64,000 nt of DNA from Caldilineaceae bacterium (GCA_019637695.1 JAHBVG010000014.1:1-64000); one strand, 5' to 3'. Positions 40,834 through 50,327 are shown, numbered from the stretch's first letter. Program-made: numbers and translations. Notes: generated by a model not told the origin, from the sequence alone.

Positions 40834-42516
40834 ATGAACCGCTCCTCTGATCCGCTCGATAGACCTGCCGAAGAATCTCAAACCGAAATCGCCTCTGCTG
40901 CGCTGCCCAGCGGATCTGTGGAGGCGGTGACCCACACCAGGCAGGCGCGTTCGTTAGGCGGACGGCGCATTGCCAGCGCTACCCTCGTTGTGATGTTCTT
41001 TTTTGTCCTGAGTCGGGTTACAGGGCTGCTGCGCGAGATGATTATTGGCGCACAGTTCGGCACCAGCGCCGAGTTGGACGCCTACCTGGCGGCTTTCCGC
41101 ATCCCTGATCTGCTCTTTCAACTGGTGGCGGGCGGCGCGCTCGGCAGCGCGTTTATCCCTACCTTCTCCCAAATGTGGACAGAAAAAGGCGAGGCGCGCG
41201 CCTGGCAGCTCTTCAGCCGTGTACTCAATCTGGTGACGGTGCTGCTGGTGGTGTTGGCAGGATTGGCGGCGATCTTTGCGCATCCCCTGGTTGAGGGGAT
41301 CATTGCGCCCGGTTTCGAGCCGGCGCAGCAGGCGTTGACGGCTCAACTCATGCGTTGGATGTTGATTAGCACTGTCGTTTTTGGCGCCAGCGGGCTCTTT
41401 ATGGGCGCGCTGAATGCGGTCCAACACTTTGCCCTGCCCGCAGCGGCGCCGATCCTCTACAACATGGCGATCATCTTGGGGGCATGGCTGCTTGCGCCTG
41501 TCTACGGCATCTACGGATTGGTGATTGGGGTGGTCGGCGGGGCGTTGTGCCATTTTGGGATACAGATCCCAGGATTGGTGGCGCAGAAGGCGCGCTACCG
41601 CGTGGATTTCACATGGCGCGATCCAGCGGTGCGCGAGGTGGCGCGGTTAATGGGTCCGCGTGTGTTAGGGCTCTTTTTTGTACAACTCAATTTTCTCGTC
41701 AACACGATTTTAGCCAGCCAGTTGGCAGAAGGCAGCCTGGCCGCGCTTAATTACGCGTGGATGTTGATGTTGCTGCCACAGGGGATCTTCGCCCAGGCCA
41801 TTGCTACGGTGGCCTTCCCTACCTTTGCCGCGCAGATCGCCGCCAGGGATCAAGGCGCACTCTTACGTACATTGGATAACACCCTGCGCACTGTCCTCTT
41901 TTTGACCCTGCCCGCCGCCGTCGGTCTCTACGTCTTGCGTGTCCCGCTGATTCAGATCCTGTTGGAGCGGGGCAATTTTACAGCGGAGAGTACAACGGCA
42001 GTGGCCTATGCCCTCCAATTCTTCGCCCTGGGGTTGATCGCCCATGCCCTTGTGGAGATCATCGTGCGTGTCTTCTACGCCCTGCACAATACGCTGACGC
42101 CAGTGATCATCGGCGTCGGCGCCATGCTGCTCAATATCCTCTTGAGTCTGTGGTGGATCAGTTGGTTGAGCTATGGCGGCCTGGCGCTGGCTAACAGCGT
42201 TGCGACGGGGGTAGAGATGTTCGTGCTGCTGGCGCTGCTGGGAAGGCGATTGGGCGCTCTGCCCCTACGTTCCTTATTGATTTGCGCCCTCCGTTCAGGA
42301 TTGGCGGCTGGCGCCATGGGGATAGCTGTATGGGCATGGCTGAATTGGCTGGCTTCCCATCCTCAACCGGTCTTCGCCTTGCCAACCGGTTGGCTGTCTG
42401 CATTGGGCGGCTTTGCCATCGCCTTGATCACTTACGCCGGGGTCAGTTTTGCCCTGGGCGCCGAAGAATTGCGCGCTGTGATCGATCCACTGCGGCGAAG
42501 ACTAATAAATCGCTAA
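40834..42516 (+). CDS. murJ: Lipid II flippase MurJ (MviN family)
   Basis: 560 residues with about 14 hydrophobic helices after a 40-residue polar N-terminal extension. Family motifs: VLSRVTGLLREMIIGAQFGTS, AYLAAFRIPDLLFQLVAGGAL, SAFIPTFSQ, GLFMGALNAVQHF, and LPQGIFAQAIATVAFPTFA. MurJ moves lipid II across the cytoplasmic membrane for peptidoglycan synthesis. Its presence, with the FemAB-like protein, argues for a peptidoglycan-containing wall. The start ATG lacks a strong ribosome site; the polar extension is longer than usual. Confidence 0.95.
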   Translation: MNRSSDPLDRPAEESQTEIASAALPSGSVEAVTHTRQARSLGGRRIASATLVVMFFFVLSRVTGLLREMIIGAQFGTSAELDAYLAAFRIPDLLFQLVAGGALGSAFIPTFSQMWTEKGEARAWQLFSRVLNLVTVLLVVLAGLAAIFAHPLVEGIIAPGFEPAQQALTAQLMRWMLISTVVFGASGLFMGALNAVQHFALPAAAPILYNMAIILGAWLLAPVYGIYGLVIGVVGGALCHFGIQIPGLVAQKARYRVDFTWRDPAVREVARLMGPRVLGLFFVQLNFLVNTILASQLAEGSLAALNYAWMLMLLPQGIFAQAIATVAFPTFAAQIAARDQGALLRTLDNTLRTVLFLTLPAAVGLYVLRVPLIQILLERGNFTAESTTAVAYALQFFALGLIAHALVEIIVRVFYALHNTLTPVIIGVGAMLLNILLSLWWISWLSYGGLALANSVATGVEMFVLLALLGRRLGALPLRSLLICALRSGLAAGAMGIAVWAWLNWLASHPQPVFALPTGWLSALGGFAIALITYAGVSFALGAEELRAVIDPLRRRLINR

Positions 42517-42655
42517 TGCATCTCAAATAGTACGATAAGCAACCGAATGTATACTTTGTGCGTATGGTATGATGGGAGCAGAGAGGACAACAACCAGTTG
42601 AAAGTTCTGTAAAGCGTTGTGGGGCTTTCGTATTTAACTTTTCAGGAGAAGAAGT

Positions 42656-43342
42656 ATGTTCGCAGGTTATGGGCTCTACATTTTATTCAGCTTGCCCGCG
42701 CTTTTGTTGGGGTTGTGGGCGCAGGCAAAAGTTCGCTCTTCGTTCAACAAATATTCGAAAGTGCGTTCGGGGCGCGGGATCGCCGGTGCGCAAGCGGCGC
42801 GCATGATCCTTGATTCGCACGGGTTGAGCCATGTCAACGTAGAGCAAGTGCAGGGCTTTTTGTCCGACCATTATGATCCGCGCAGCAAGACGTTACGGCT
42901 CAGCCCTCAGGTCTACCAGAGCAACAGCCTGGCGGCGCTCGGCGTTGCTGCTCACGAGGCCGGCCACGCCCTTCAGGATCAGCAGAACTATGGACCGCTC
43001 GCCTTGCGCAGCGCCATGGTCCCCAGTGTGCAGATCGGTAGCTGGGCGGGACCGCTGATCTTTCTGGCGGGTCTCTTCATGAACTTGACGCCGCTGGCCT
43101 GGGCCGGGTTGATCTTGTTCGGCGCTACTGCCGTCTTTGCCCTGGTGACGCTGCCCGTGGAATTCGACGCCAGCAAGCGCGCCAGGGAGATCCTCGTTTC
43201 GCAGGGAGTGCTGACACCCCAGGAATTGGGCGGCGTTAACTCCGTCCTGGATGCAGCGGCGCTTACTTATGTGGCGGCAGCGTTGCAGGCAATTTCGACG
43301 TTGCTTTACTATGCCTTCCTGCTCATGGGCCGTCGAGACTAG
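42656..43342 (+). CDS. YugP-type membrane zinc metallopeptidase
   Basis: 228 residues; ATG after CAGGAGAAGAAGT. N-terminal helix, a QAARMILDSHGL segment, HYDPRSKTLRLSPQVYQSNS, and the zinc site AAHEAGHALQDQQ (HExxH variant HEAGH) at about residue 101. A downstream LPVEFDASKRA gives the third ligand region (Glu). Three further hydrophobic helices follow. Matches the Zn-dependent neutral protease family PF04298 (YugP). Substrates are unknown. Probably a separate transcript after murJ (139-base gap). Confidence 0.93.
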   Translation: MFAGYGLYILFSLPALLLGLWAQAKVRSSFNKYSKVRSGRGIAGAQAARMILDSHGLSHVNVEQVQGFLSDHYDPRSKTLRLSPQVYQSNSLAALGVAAHEAGHALQDQQNYGPLALRSAMVPSVQIGSWAGPLIFLAGLFMNLTPLAWAGLILFGATAVFALVTLPVEFDASKRAREILVSQGVLTPQELGGVNSVLDAAALTYVAAALQAISTLLYYAFLLMGRRD

Positions 43343-43371
43343 GTCGTGTCAGCCATGAATTGATTGAAAGA

Positions 43372-43406
43372 GGGTACGGGCGCAGCAAGCAGCGCGCCCG
43401 TACCCC
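43372..43406. terminator. Hairpin after the YugP-type gene
   Basis: Stem GGGTACGGGCGC with complement GCGCCCGTACCC, 11-base loop, 30 bases after the stop. No T-tract, so moderate support as a terminator. Shortly downstream (about 43430-43470) lie GTTGCAG/GCAACACGTTGC short inverted repeats. Confidence 0.6.
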
Positions 43407-43510
43407 TCAATTTATGCTTGGCGAGATACTAGCACGTTGCAGGTTGCAATTCTAAATCGCAACACGTTGCCCCTTTGTGATGGATGTTGAGTAAAGAGAG
43501 TGGTATAACC

Positions 43511-43828
43511 ATGTACAACCGCGATTCCGTTTTTGTGCGATTTGGTCGCTATGGTAGCCGTGTGAACCGTTTTGCCGGCAACATTGGTGGGTGGTTCCTG
43601 GTTATGCCGGGGATTTCGCTGCTGATTTTAGGATTATCGATCCTGATCTGGCCGGAGCTCCTGGCCTATATGGTGGCCGGCCTCATGATGGTGGCCGGTG
43701 CCACCCTGGCCGTCTGGGGATGGCGTCTGACGGTGATCCAAAAAGAGATGAAGCGGCGGATGCAGAACACCATCTACCAGGAGCAGCGTTATTATGACAA
43801 CTCTGGAACACCCTATGAGCGCTTCTAG
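43511..43828 (+). CDS. Small membrane protein of unknown function
   Basis: 105 residues from the ATG at 43511 (an in-frame ATG at 43484 has no ribosome site). The N terminus is basic (RFGRYGSRVNRF). Two hydrophobic helices follow (WFLVMPGISLLILGLSILIW and LLAYMVAGLMMVAGATLAVW), then a charged C terminus with QKEMKRRMQNTIYQEQRYYD. No family recognised. The arrangement recalls small envelope-stress membrane proteins. It sits just upstream of an HtrA protease on the same strand, 114 bases apart. Confidence 0.7.
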   Translation: MYNRDSVFVRFGRYGSRVNRFAGNIGGWFLVMPGISLLILGLSILIWPELLAYMVAGLMMVAGATLAVWGWRLTVIQKEMKRRMQNTIYQEQRYYDNSGTPYERF

Positions 43829-43942
43829 CGCATTGTCGCTCAGGAACTCGAAGCAAATAGAATGAGTTAGGATCGAGATCGATCTGGGCGATGTCCTGGG
43901 TCGATCTCTTTGTGTCTACGCAGAAGAATTACGAAGGATCGA

Positions 43943-45262
43943 ATGATGAATGAAGAGAACAGACGCCGCAATCGAACGCTATGGATTATTCTGGGCGGTG
44001 CAATACTGATCTTATTCTTTAGCATTTGTGGCGTGCTTTTTGTGGGTAGTTTCCTCTTCTTCAATACAACGGGGACACCCACACAATCCACTGTTATTGA
44101 ACGTGCTGAACGGGCCGAGATTGCACGACCTGCGCCTGTGGCAACGGTCATCCCTGTGCAGCCGATCCAGATCCCTGCGGGCATGGAAGACTACGAAACA
44201 GCCGTGCTGACGACGCTCTATCAACGGGTCAGCCCGTCGGTTGTCAATGTAGACGTACTGAGTTTTGGCAGCAATCTTCAACCCACACAGCCCTTCCTCT
44301 TCCCGCAGGGGACGCCGGTGATCCCTGATCTTCAGGCTGACCCGGAAACACTCTTTCCCCGCGGTCAAGGATCGGGCTTCATCTGGGATGGCGAGGGTCA
44401 TATTGTCACCAATGCCCATGTTGTTGAAGGCGCGGATCAGGTTCAGATCCGCTTTGCCGATGGCACAGTGACAGTTGCCGAAGTTGTCGGCGCGGACAAT
44501 CACAGTGATCTGGCCGTGTTGAAGATCGACCCCACCGGGTACACCATCGCGCCCGTGGCGCGGGGCAATATTGACGATGTGCAAGTGGGGATGCGTGTAG
44601 CCGCTATCGGCAATCCCTTCGGCTTCGAGGGGACGCTGACCAGCGGCATTGTCAGCGCGATTGGCCGGAGTATCCCTGCGCTCACGTCATTCAGTATCCC
44701 CGCAGCCATTCAAACCGACGCAGTGATCAATCCGGGCAATTCGGGTGGTCCTCTGCTCAACGAACGCGGGGAAGTAATCGGCGTCAACGCTCAGATCCGG
44801 GTTTCGCAAATGAGCAATACGGGGATTGGATTTGCCATCCCCATTAGTATTGTCGAACGCGTTGTGCCAGCGTTGATTGCCGATGGCAGCTATGAACATT
44901 CTTACATAGGCATCAGCGGGAATACCTTCAGCCCCATCTGCGCCGATGTGCTTGATCTCCCCGCGGGGACACGGGGCGCTTATGTGTCGCAGGTGTTGCC
45001 AGGAACGCCGGCTGCACGCGCAGGGTTACGCGGCGGCTCCGAGCGGACAAATACAAATCTTTCTGGCATCTGCCCTGAGCAACGGGGAGGCGATCTGATC
45101 CTCGCCATTGACGACCAGCCTGTGACGCGCTTTGATGATATTTTGATCTACCTTGAGCGCTACACCAGCCCTGGGGATAGGGTGATCCTGACGGTGATAC
45201 GAGACGGCCAGGAGCGAGAGATCGCGGTGACGTTGACCGCTAGACCAGAGCGAGTACAGTAG
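43943..45262 (+). CDS. HtrA/DegP-like serine protease with one PDZ domain
   Basis: 439 residues; ATG after GAAGGATCGA. N-terminal membrane anchor (WIILGGAILILFFSICGVLF). The trypsin-like domain has the triad His in TNAHVVEGAD, Asp in DNHSDLAVLKID and Ser in NPGNSGGPLLN, and the typical IGNPFGFEGTLTSGIVSA. A PDZ domain (about 335-430) carries an insertion of about 20 residues (GGSERTNTNLSGICPEQRGG) with one Cys; another Cys lies at the start (FSPICADV), possibly a disulfide. It degrades misfolded extracytoplasmic proteins. Followed by an intrinsic terminator. Confidence 0.95.
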   Translation: MMNEENRRRNRTLWIILGGAILILFFSICGVLFVGSFLFFNTTGTPTQSTVIERAERAEIARPAPVATVIPVQPIQIPAGMEDYETAVLTTLYQRVSPSVVNVDVLSFGSNLQPTQPFLFPQGTPVIPDLQADPETLFPRGQGSGFIWDGEGHIVTNAHVVEGADQVQIRFADGTVTVAEVVGADNHSDLAVLKIDPTGYTIAPVARGNIDDVQVGMRVAAIGNPFGFEGTLTSGIVSAIGRSIPALTSFSIPAAIQTDAVINPGNSGGPLLNERGEVIGVNAQIRVSQMSNTGIGFAIPISIVERVVPALIADGSYEHSYIGISGNTFSPICADVLDLPAGTRGAYVSQVLPGTPAARAGLRGGSERTNTNLSGICPEQRGGDLILAIDDQPVTRFDDILIYLERYTSPGDRVILTVIRDGQEREIAVTLTARPERVQ

Positions 45263-45287
45263 TATCTCGACGCATGAAACAGTTGGA

Positions 45288-45336
45288 CCAAAAAGGGAGG
45301 ATGTTGCAAACCGCAACATCCTCCCTTTTTGGTTTG
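45288..45336. terminator. Terminator after the HtrA-like gene
   Basis: Twenty-base-pair perfect stem (CCAAAAAGGGAGGATGTTGC and its complement) with a 5-base loop; the 3' arm ends CCCTTTTTGGTTTG. It starts 25 bases after the stop, between convergent genes, and may work both ways. Confidence 0.9.
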
Positions 45337-45407
45337 TTCGTCACTTATCGTCAGGGCGCGGGTGGGGCGGAAGCAAACGCGGACGCCCCCATCCGCGCCC
45401 TAACCTG

Positions 45408-45806
45408 TTAGTCGTCGATCTCGATGATATGTTCCTCGTTGCCCTGTTTCCATCTCCCCTGACCGTCCCCAATTACCCACGAAGAGCGAATGCGAATCGT
45501 GCGCCCGGCCCGTTGTGTGGGGGGTATCTCACTTGCTGCACGGCGAACCGGTGGCGACTGCGGAGCTGACGCTGTCTGGGTTGCCGCCTGCGCCAGATAC
45601 GACTGAAGTAATTTCCACCCACTGCGGATCGCTAACCCGGCCAACCCGGCGACGACGGGCAAGGCGGCCTTCCCTACCTGGACCGGCAAGTTGAGCCGTT
45701 GAACGGGGAGTCCGTGGCTGGTGTCATGTCCACAACTGCCGCAGTAACGAGATTCTAACGAAACACTTCCACCACATTGGGGGCAAATGCGATTTACTTG
45801 ATTCAT
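45408..45806 (-). CDS. Small zinc-ribbon protein with one hydrophobic helix
   Basis: 132 residues from the ATG after AAAGGA. N-terminal zinc ribbon ICPQCGGSVSLESRYCGSCG (two CxxC pairs), a hydrophobic stretch ALPVVAGLAGLAIRSGWKLL (about 47-66), a Pro/Ala-rich spacer, and a C-terminal beta segment RTIRIRSSWVIGDGQGRW ending in an acidic EEHIIEIDD. No named family. Zinc-ribbon membrane proteins of this size are common in this phylum without known function. Confidence 0.75.
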   Translation of the reverse strand: MNQVNRICPQCGGSVSLESRYCGSCGHDTSHGLPVQRLNLPVQVGKAALPVVAGLAGLAIRSGWKLLQSYLAQAATQTASAPQSPPVRRAASEIPPTQRAGRTIRIRSSWVIGDGQGRWKQGNEEHIIEIDD

Positions 45807-46059
45807 AGATAGTCCTTTCTTCTCAGTAACTTTTTTCGAGTATAACACCGGCCGGTAGAGTGGGCAAGCAGCAATAAAGCACACTATCTTCGCAATTCCC
45901 CCCCCAGATACCTATTGAGGCAGAGTTTAACTTCTCGTAGGGTAAGTGTAACGAAATTGTAAACAACGCGTTGGTCCAGGAGCGGTGGAGCAACATCCAG
46001 CAGCAACTTGGTTTGTATCCATTGCTCTTTTAGCTACATGGAACCCTAGAGGCGCTCGA

Positions 46060-47718
46060 ATGATTACAACTACGTCATCCCTAAAAAGATGGGTCTATAT
46101 ATTACTGCTGGCCTTTCTCTTATGGTTGAGCTTGAAATGGGTATCACCAATTTATGCTGGTGAGTTAGCGCAAGATGAGAATCCGTCCATTTTGGTTAAG
46201 TTTGGCGCGGGTGTCTCTGAGGTTGAACGAGATGCCTTCATTGCTCAAATCGGCGGTGAACTTGTATATTGGCTTGCTCCTTTACACACAGCCCAAGTTC
46301 GACTCAGCGCCACGTCTCATCGATCTGTAGACGTTACTCGCTCGATTGCCGACGCCAGCGATCTGGTGATTTCTGTGGAAAATAATGGTTTGGTGACAGG
46401 CGTCCCGATCCTTGTAGAAGGTCCAACGGGGCGGGTAGGCACAGCGGCGCAGGGCACGATCCCGGCCAGCCCTATTCAGGTCAACGATCCTGATTTTAAC
46501 AACTCAATGCGCGTGTATGCGCCTGCTTTGATCGACCTGACCTGGGCATGGCGATTTAGCATGGGCAACCCTGCGATCGTTCTCGCTGTTGTGGATAGCG
46601 GCGTGAATGCATTGCACCCTGATCTCAACGGGCGTGTGCTGGCCGGTTATGACTTTGTCAACAAAGATGATGATCCACAGGATGATCATGGGCACGGCAC
46701 CCATATCGCCGGCATTATCGCCGCAGTCGCCAACAATGGGATCGGATCTGCGGGGATCTGTCCTCTCTGTTCGATCCTACCCGTTAAGGTGCTGGATGCA
46801 AGCAACACCGGCACCTGGGCAAATGTAGCGGCTGGCATCGTCTACGCAGTGGACAATGGCGCTCATGTCATCAATCTTAGTTTGGGCGGCAGTTCTAACA
46901 CCCAGGTTATACAAGATGCCATCAGCTACGCCGCTGCGCATGGCGTACTCGTCGTGGCTGCCGCCGGGAACAGTCGCAGCGATGACTACTTCTACCCCGC
47001 CGCTTTGGAAGATGTACTCGCTGTCAGCGCGACCCGACAGGACGATACACGCTGGAGCTTGAGCAACTTTGGCGATTGGATCGATGTTACTGCGCCCGGA
47101 TATGCCATTTTCAGCACCTATCACGCTCTGGACAATTTCTACAACGGATATACGTTCATGAGCGGAACAAGCATGGCCGCGCCCCATGTGGTTGGGCTGG
47201 CTGGGCTGCTTCTCAGCCAGCAGCCAGCTCGCACTTCAGCGGATCTGCGCCGCTTGATTCTAGAGAGCGCAACCGATTTGGGCGAGCCTGGCCGAGATAT
47301 CTACTTTGGCGCAGGGCGTATCAATGCTAATAAGGCTCTGTTGCTTGAGGTTCCTCAGCCCAAGGCGAACGCGATGGTGGGCGGCGTCATCTGGCAAGAT
47401 GAGAATATCAATGGCGCCTGGGAAGAAGATGAGGTGGCTTGCAGCTTCTCTATCCTCATCAGCGTCTTTAGCCAAGACGATCAACTTGTAGCCGCCGTCA
47501 CCGTGGACGGCGATGGCGAGTGGCGCGTTGGCAATTTGTATGCCGGTGTCTATCAAGTGAAGGCAGAAGCCCAAGATCAGGCAATCTTAACAACGCCTTC
47601 TCAGTACGTTGTAACCCTGGCAGAAAGCCAATCGATCTTCGATCTTAACTTTGGAGCGGCGCCTCTTGAAATGCCTCAATCCCAAGAGCGTTTGTATCTT
47701 CCGATGTTGAGTCGGTAG
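46060..47718 (+). CDS. Secreted subtilisin-like (S8) serine protease with YLPMLSR tail
   Basis: 552 residues from the ATG at 46060. Signal peptide MITTTSSLKRWVYILLLAFL... cleaved near IYAG. An inhibitor-I9-like prosegment (about 45-120) precedes the catalytic domain: Asp in LAVVDSGVNALHPDL, His in HGHGTHIAGIIA, Asn in VVAAAGNS and Ser in MSGTSMAAPHVVGLAG. A C-terminal SdrD-B-like beta domain (about 440-540; GGVIWQDENINGAWEEDE) precedes the last residues RLYLPMLSR. The beta-helix protein at 33643 ends LYLPHLSR, so a shared C-terminal signal is likely. The LysM gene 61 bases downstream may be co-transcribed. Confidence 0.93.
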   Translation: MITTTSSLKRWVYILLLAFLLWLSLKWVSPIYAGELAQDENPSILVKFGAGVSEVERDAFIAQIGGELVYWLAPLHTAQVRLSATSHRSVDVTRSIADASDLVISVENNGLVTGVPILVEGPTGRVGTAAQGTIPASPIQVNDPDFNNSMRVYAPALIDLTWAWRFSMGNPAIVLAVVDSGVNALHPDLNGRVLAGYDFVNKDDDPQDDHGHGTHIAGIIAAVANNGIGSAGICPLCSILPVKVLDASNTGTWANVAAGIVYAVDNGAHVINLSLGGSSNTQVIQDAISYAAAHGVLVVAAAGNSRSDDYFYPAALEDVLAVSATRQDDTRWSLSNFGDWIDVTAPGYAIFSTYHALDNFYNGYTFMSGTSMAAPHVVGLAGLLLSQQPARTSADLRRLILESATDLGEPGRDIYFGAGRINANKALLLEVPQPKANAMVGGVIWQDENINGAWEEDEVACSFSILISVFSQDDQLVAAVTVDGDGEWRVGNLYAGVYQVKAEAQDQAILTTPSQYVVTLAESQSIFDLNFGAAPLEMPQSQERLYLPMLSR

Positions 47719-47779
47719 TGAATTGATCTTTGATAGCGTCTGTAAACCAAGATGCTGACCGATATTGAAGGAGATAGTC

Positions 47780-48385
47780 ATGAATACAATGAGTCTATGT
47801 TTTATTTCGTGCCGACCATCTGACACTGTAAATCTTTTAGCTCAATGGATGGTTCGGTTTACTGTGGCAATGCTGCTGGTCACATGTGTAAATATTGTTA
47901 CCGCTCAGATTTCTAATGTTTATGCACAGGAAACCACTTCCCACACGGTGAGATCTGGCGAAACATTGTCCAGTATTGCCAGTCGATATGGAGTCAACGT
48001 GAGTACCCTGGCCAGCTACAATGGTATTTCCAACCCGAATCTGCTGCGTCCTGGGCAAGTATTGCGTATTCCTATGACCAGCCAGGCAGTGTCAGTCAAT
48101 CTGCCCGCGCCGGTGACCCCTCGATCACAAAACACACCCGCGCCTCCACCGCCGCCATCCAATCCATTACCGACGGTCTCGCCACGGCAGATAATTGCGC
48201 CGGTTGGTTATCCTACGCCGACGGCGACTCCTCCGGCGTCAGCAACGCGTTATCACATAGTGCGCCCGAATGACACGCTGTATGGGATCGCTGCCCGGTA
48301 TGGGGCCAGCGTTGACGCCATCAAAAGACGTAATGGCCTGACGAGCAACACGATCTATGTAGGGCAATCATTGGCAATCCCTTAA
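47780..48385 (+). CDS. Secreted protein with two LysM domains
   Basis: 201 residues from the ATG after GAAGGAGATAGTC. A hydrophobic N-terminal segment ([20 protein letters not shown]) with likely cleavage near VYAQ. LysM 1 at about 55-98 ([20 protein letters not shown]...VLRIP), a Pro-rich linker, LysM 2 at about 157-201 ([20 protein letters not shown]...SLAIP). LysM binds N-acetylglucosamine polymers such as peptidoglycan. No catalytic domain, so it is a wall-binding or adaptor protein. It follows the subtilase on the same strand. Confidence 0.9.
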   Translation: MNTMSLCFISCRPSDTVNLLAQWMVRFTVAMLLVTCVNIVTAQISNVYAQETTSHTVRSGETLSSIASRYGVNVSTLASYNGISNPNLLRPGQVLRIPMTSQAVSVNLPAPVTPRSQNTPAPPPPPSNPLPTVSPRQIIAPVGYPTPTATPPASATRYHIVRPNDTLYGIAARYGASVDAIKRRNGLTSNTIYVGQSLAIP

Positions 48386-48418
48386 TGTCTATATCATCCA
48401 CGCAACACGGATCACGTT

Positions 48419-49177
48419 TCACTGCGCCAGAAAGTACTGAACGACGCCCAACAAGAGGATGATCCCTAACAGGCGGCGCATGGCTGGGCCGGATAAGTAA
48501 TGGGAACCCAGTCGTGCGCCGAGGAGTCCGCCGATTAAGGCAGCAGGCAACAGCAACGCGCCGTAGACTCCGAAGACGAAGTTGCCGCCGATCAGCCGCC
48601 CCAGGATGCTGCTGATCGAGTTGACGACGATAAACCCTGCCGAGGAAGTCGCCGCCTCTTTGGGCGTTCCCCAGCCGCTAAAAATGATCACCGGCGCCAG
48701 GAAGATGCCGCCGCCCAGCCCCAAAATCCCAGAGATCAACCCAATCAACGCGCCGCTCAACAGCATCCACAGCCAGGGGGCATGGACAGGTTGCTCTGCG
48801 CGCTGCTCGTGGAACCTGTCAAAGAAGAGCAGACGGATGCCCACATAGGAGAGCGCGATGTAGAGCAGCGTTCGATAGAGCGTCTCCGTCACCTCGATGT
48901 AGCCGCCGAGAAAGGCCGCCGGCACCGACGCCAGCAGAAAGGGCAGAAGCAGACGCGGACGATAATAGCCTTCTTTCCAATAGGCGACGAAGGCAATAGC
49001 GGCGACGACGATATTCAACACCAGTGAAGTGCTTGCCATTAACTTGGTGGAAAGCGCATAGAGGCTCATAGCCGCCAGGTAGCCGGACGCCCCACCAAAA
49101 CCTACGCTGGCATAGAGAAAGGCCACAATCAAAATCAGGATGATCAACTCAATCGAGGGCAGTGAACCAGGAACCAT
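48419..49177 (-). CDS. TSUP (TauE/SafE) family membrane transporter
   Basis: 252 residues from the ATG at 49177, which has AGGGA upstream; an ATG six codons earlier is also possible. About eight hydrophobic helices, with the two family signatures VGFGGASGYLAAMSLYALS near the N terminus and SGILGLGGGIFLAPVIIF in the middle. TSUP proteins move sulfite, sulfonates or other small organic anions. No sulfur genes are adjacent, so the substrate is open. Between its stop and the LysM gene lies CGCAACACGGATCACG (48401-48416), also found at 62506-62521. Confidence 0.9.
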   Translation of the reverse strand: MVPGSLPSIELIILILIVAFLYASVGFGGASGYLAAMSLYALSTKLMASTSLVLNIVVAAIAFVAYWKEGYYRPRLLLPFLLASVPAAFLGGYIEVTETLYRTLLYIALSYVGIRLLFFDRFHEQRAEQPVHAPWLWMLLSGALIGLISGILGLGGGIFLAPVIIFSGWGTPKEAATSSAGFIVVNSISSILGRLIGGNFVFGVYGALLLPAALIGGLLGARLGSHYLSGPAMRRLLGIILLLGVVQYFLAQ

Positions 49178-49353
49178 GAGGTTTCCCTGAAGCATAGGGG
49201 CAGCGGATCACGACGTGACCCCCATCATATCATCCTTAAGGTGCTTCCGACGATTCTGAATAAACCCCAAAGAGCAAGGGATTGGATTCCAAAATTTAGC
49301 TCTGGTATACTGCTTCTATAGGGCAACTCAGGAGCGAAAGGAAGGGTGCTGTT

Positions 49354-50187
49354 TTGACGAACAACATCGGGTTTGCAACCTGGACAATGGGCGATATACC
49401 CTTTATGGATTATCTGCCCCGCCTGGAGGAGATGGGTTACACCGGAATCGAATTGATCGGCGATTCGGCCCGTATCCCTGTCGCCAATGTCCTTGCGGTT
49501 GTCGATGAATATGGTCTCTCCGTTATGTCTGTGGTTGCCATCAATGAGATCGATCTGGCCCATCCGCTGCCATCCATGCGTCAAGAAAGCATCGAGATGG
49601 CGCGAGAATTACTCGATTACTGCAATGAGATCAATTGTCGAAAGCTGGTATTGCGCGAAAAGCCTGGGCGGATGCGCCCAATTGTAGGGCGTCTCAAAGA
49701 GTGGAACCTATTGCAACAGTCGCTGCGGGCAGTGATGTACAGCGCCAGCCATGTCGGGGTGCAGGTTCTCTTTTTGCCGGTAAACCGCTATGAAGGCTTC
49801 CTCGTCAACACCGCACAGGACGCCCTGCGCCTGCTTGATCGACTCGATCCTATGGACGCGAATGTGGCGCTTAACAGCTACTATATGAACCTGGAGGAAT
49901 CCGGCTTCCGCTCGACGTTTGAGAATGTGGGCAGCCGATTAGGGCTTTTCTATGCGTCAGAAAGTAACCGGCGCGCGTTGGGTGATGGTCGTATTGATTG
50001 GTTGGAACTCTGCCTGTCGCTAGATGCGATTGGCTACGACGATGACATTATCATCGAATGCCAGGCTGTCGGCGCTGATCCCATGCTGCCGGTGGGGCGT
50101 TCACCTGATTGGCCTTTAGAGGTACTCACCTTTGCCGAGCAGTCGATAGCCCATCTGCGCGTGGCGTTGGCAGCCTGCCGTCCTTGA
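49354..50187 (+). CDS. Xylose-isomerase-like TIM-barrel (sugar phosphate isomerase/epimerase) protein
   Basis: 277 residues starting at TTG after AAAGGAAGG. AP-endonuclease-2-like TIM barrel: IGFATWTMGDIPFMDYLPRL, LEEMGYTGIELIGDSARIP, NCRKLVLREKPGR, DANVALNSYYMNLEESGF, GDGRIDWLELCLSLDAIGY and DIIIECQAVGADP (late Glu). Family members isomerise or epimerise sugars with a divalent metal. Several usual metal-binding His positions are not evident, so activity may differ. A monocistronic unit; a new promoter starts 21 bases downstream. Confidence 0.75.
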   Translation: MTNNIGFATWTMGDIPFMDYLPRLEEMGYTGIELIGDSARIPVANVLAVVDEYGLSVMSVVAINEIDLAHPLPSMRQESIEMARELLDYCNEINCRKLVLREKPGRMRPIVGRLKEWNLLQQSLRAVMYSASHVGVQVLFLPVNRYEGFLVNTAQDALRLLDRLDPMDANVALNSYYMNLEESGFRSTFENVGSRLGLFYASESNRRALGDGRIDWLELCLSLDAIGYDDDIIIECQAVGADPMLPVGRSPDWPLEVLTFAEQSIAHLRVALAACRP

Positions 50188-50207
50188 GCGTTTAAGCGGC
50201 AAGACGG

Positions 50208-50238
50208 TTGACGCTTGCTGGGGTAATTATGCTACAAT
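50208..50238 (+). promoter_or_regulatory. Promoter of the DUF1385 gene
   Basis: TTGACG at 50208-50213 and TACAAT at 50233-50238, spacer 19, with TGC just before the -10 (extended -10). The predicted start is near 50245, giving a leader of about 83 bases that contains a terminator-like hairpin (50276-50304). Confidence 0.6.
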
Positions 50239-50275
50239 CGGTCAACCTGACCGTGAACGGTTACTGTGCGCAAAC

Positions 50276-50304
50276 AGGACAGCCTCAAGCGGTTGTCCTT
50301 TTTA
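50276..50304 (+). terminator. Terminator-like hairpin in the DUF1385 leader
   Basis: AGGACAGCC / GGTTGTCCT stem (one G-T pair) with a 6-base loop and TTTTTATT. A smaller hairpin ACCGT-GA-ACGGT lies just upstream. It sits between the promoter and the TTG start at 50328, so it could be an attenuator, or it could end transcription from the upstream gene. Confidence 0.6.
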
Positions 50305-50327
50305 TTGGATAGATCTGGAGCAAACTC

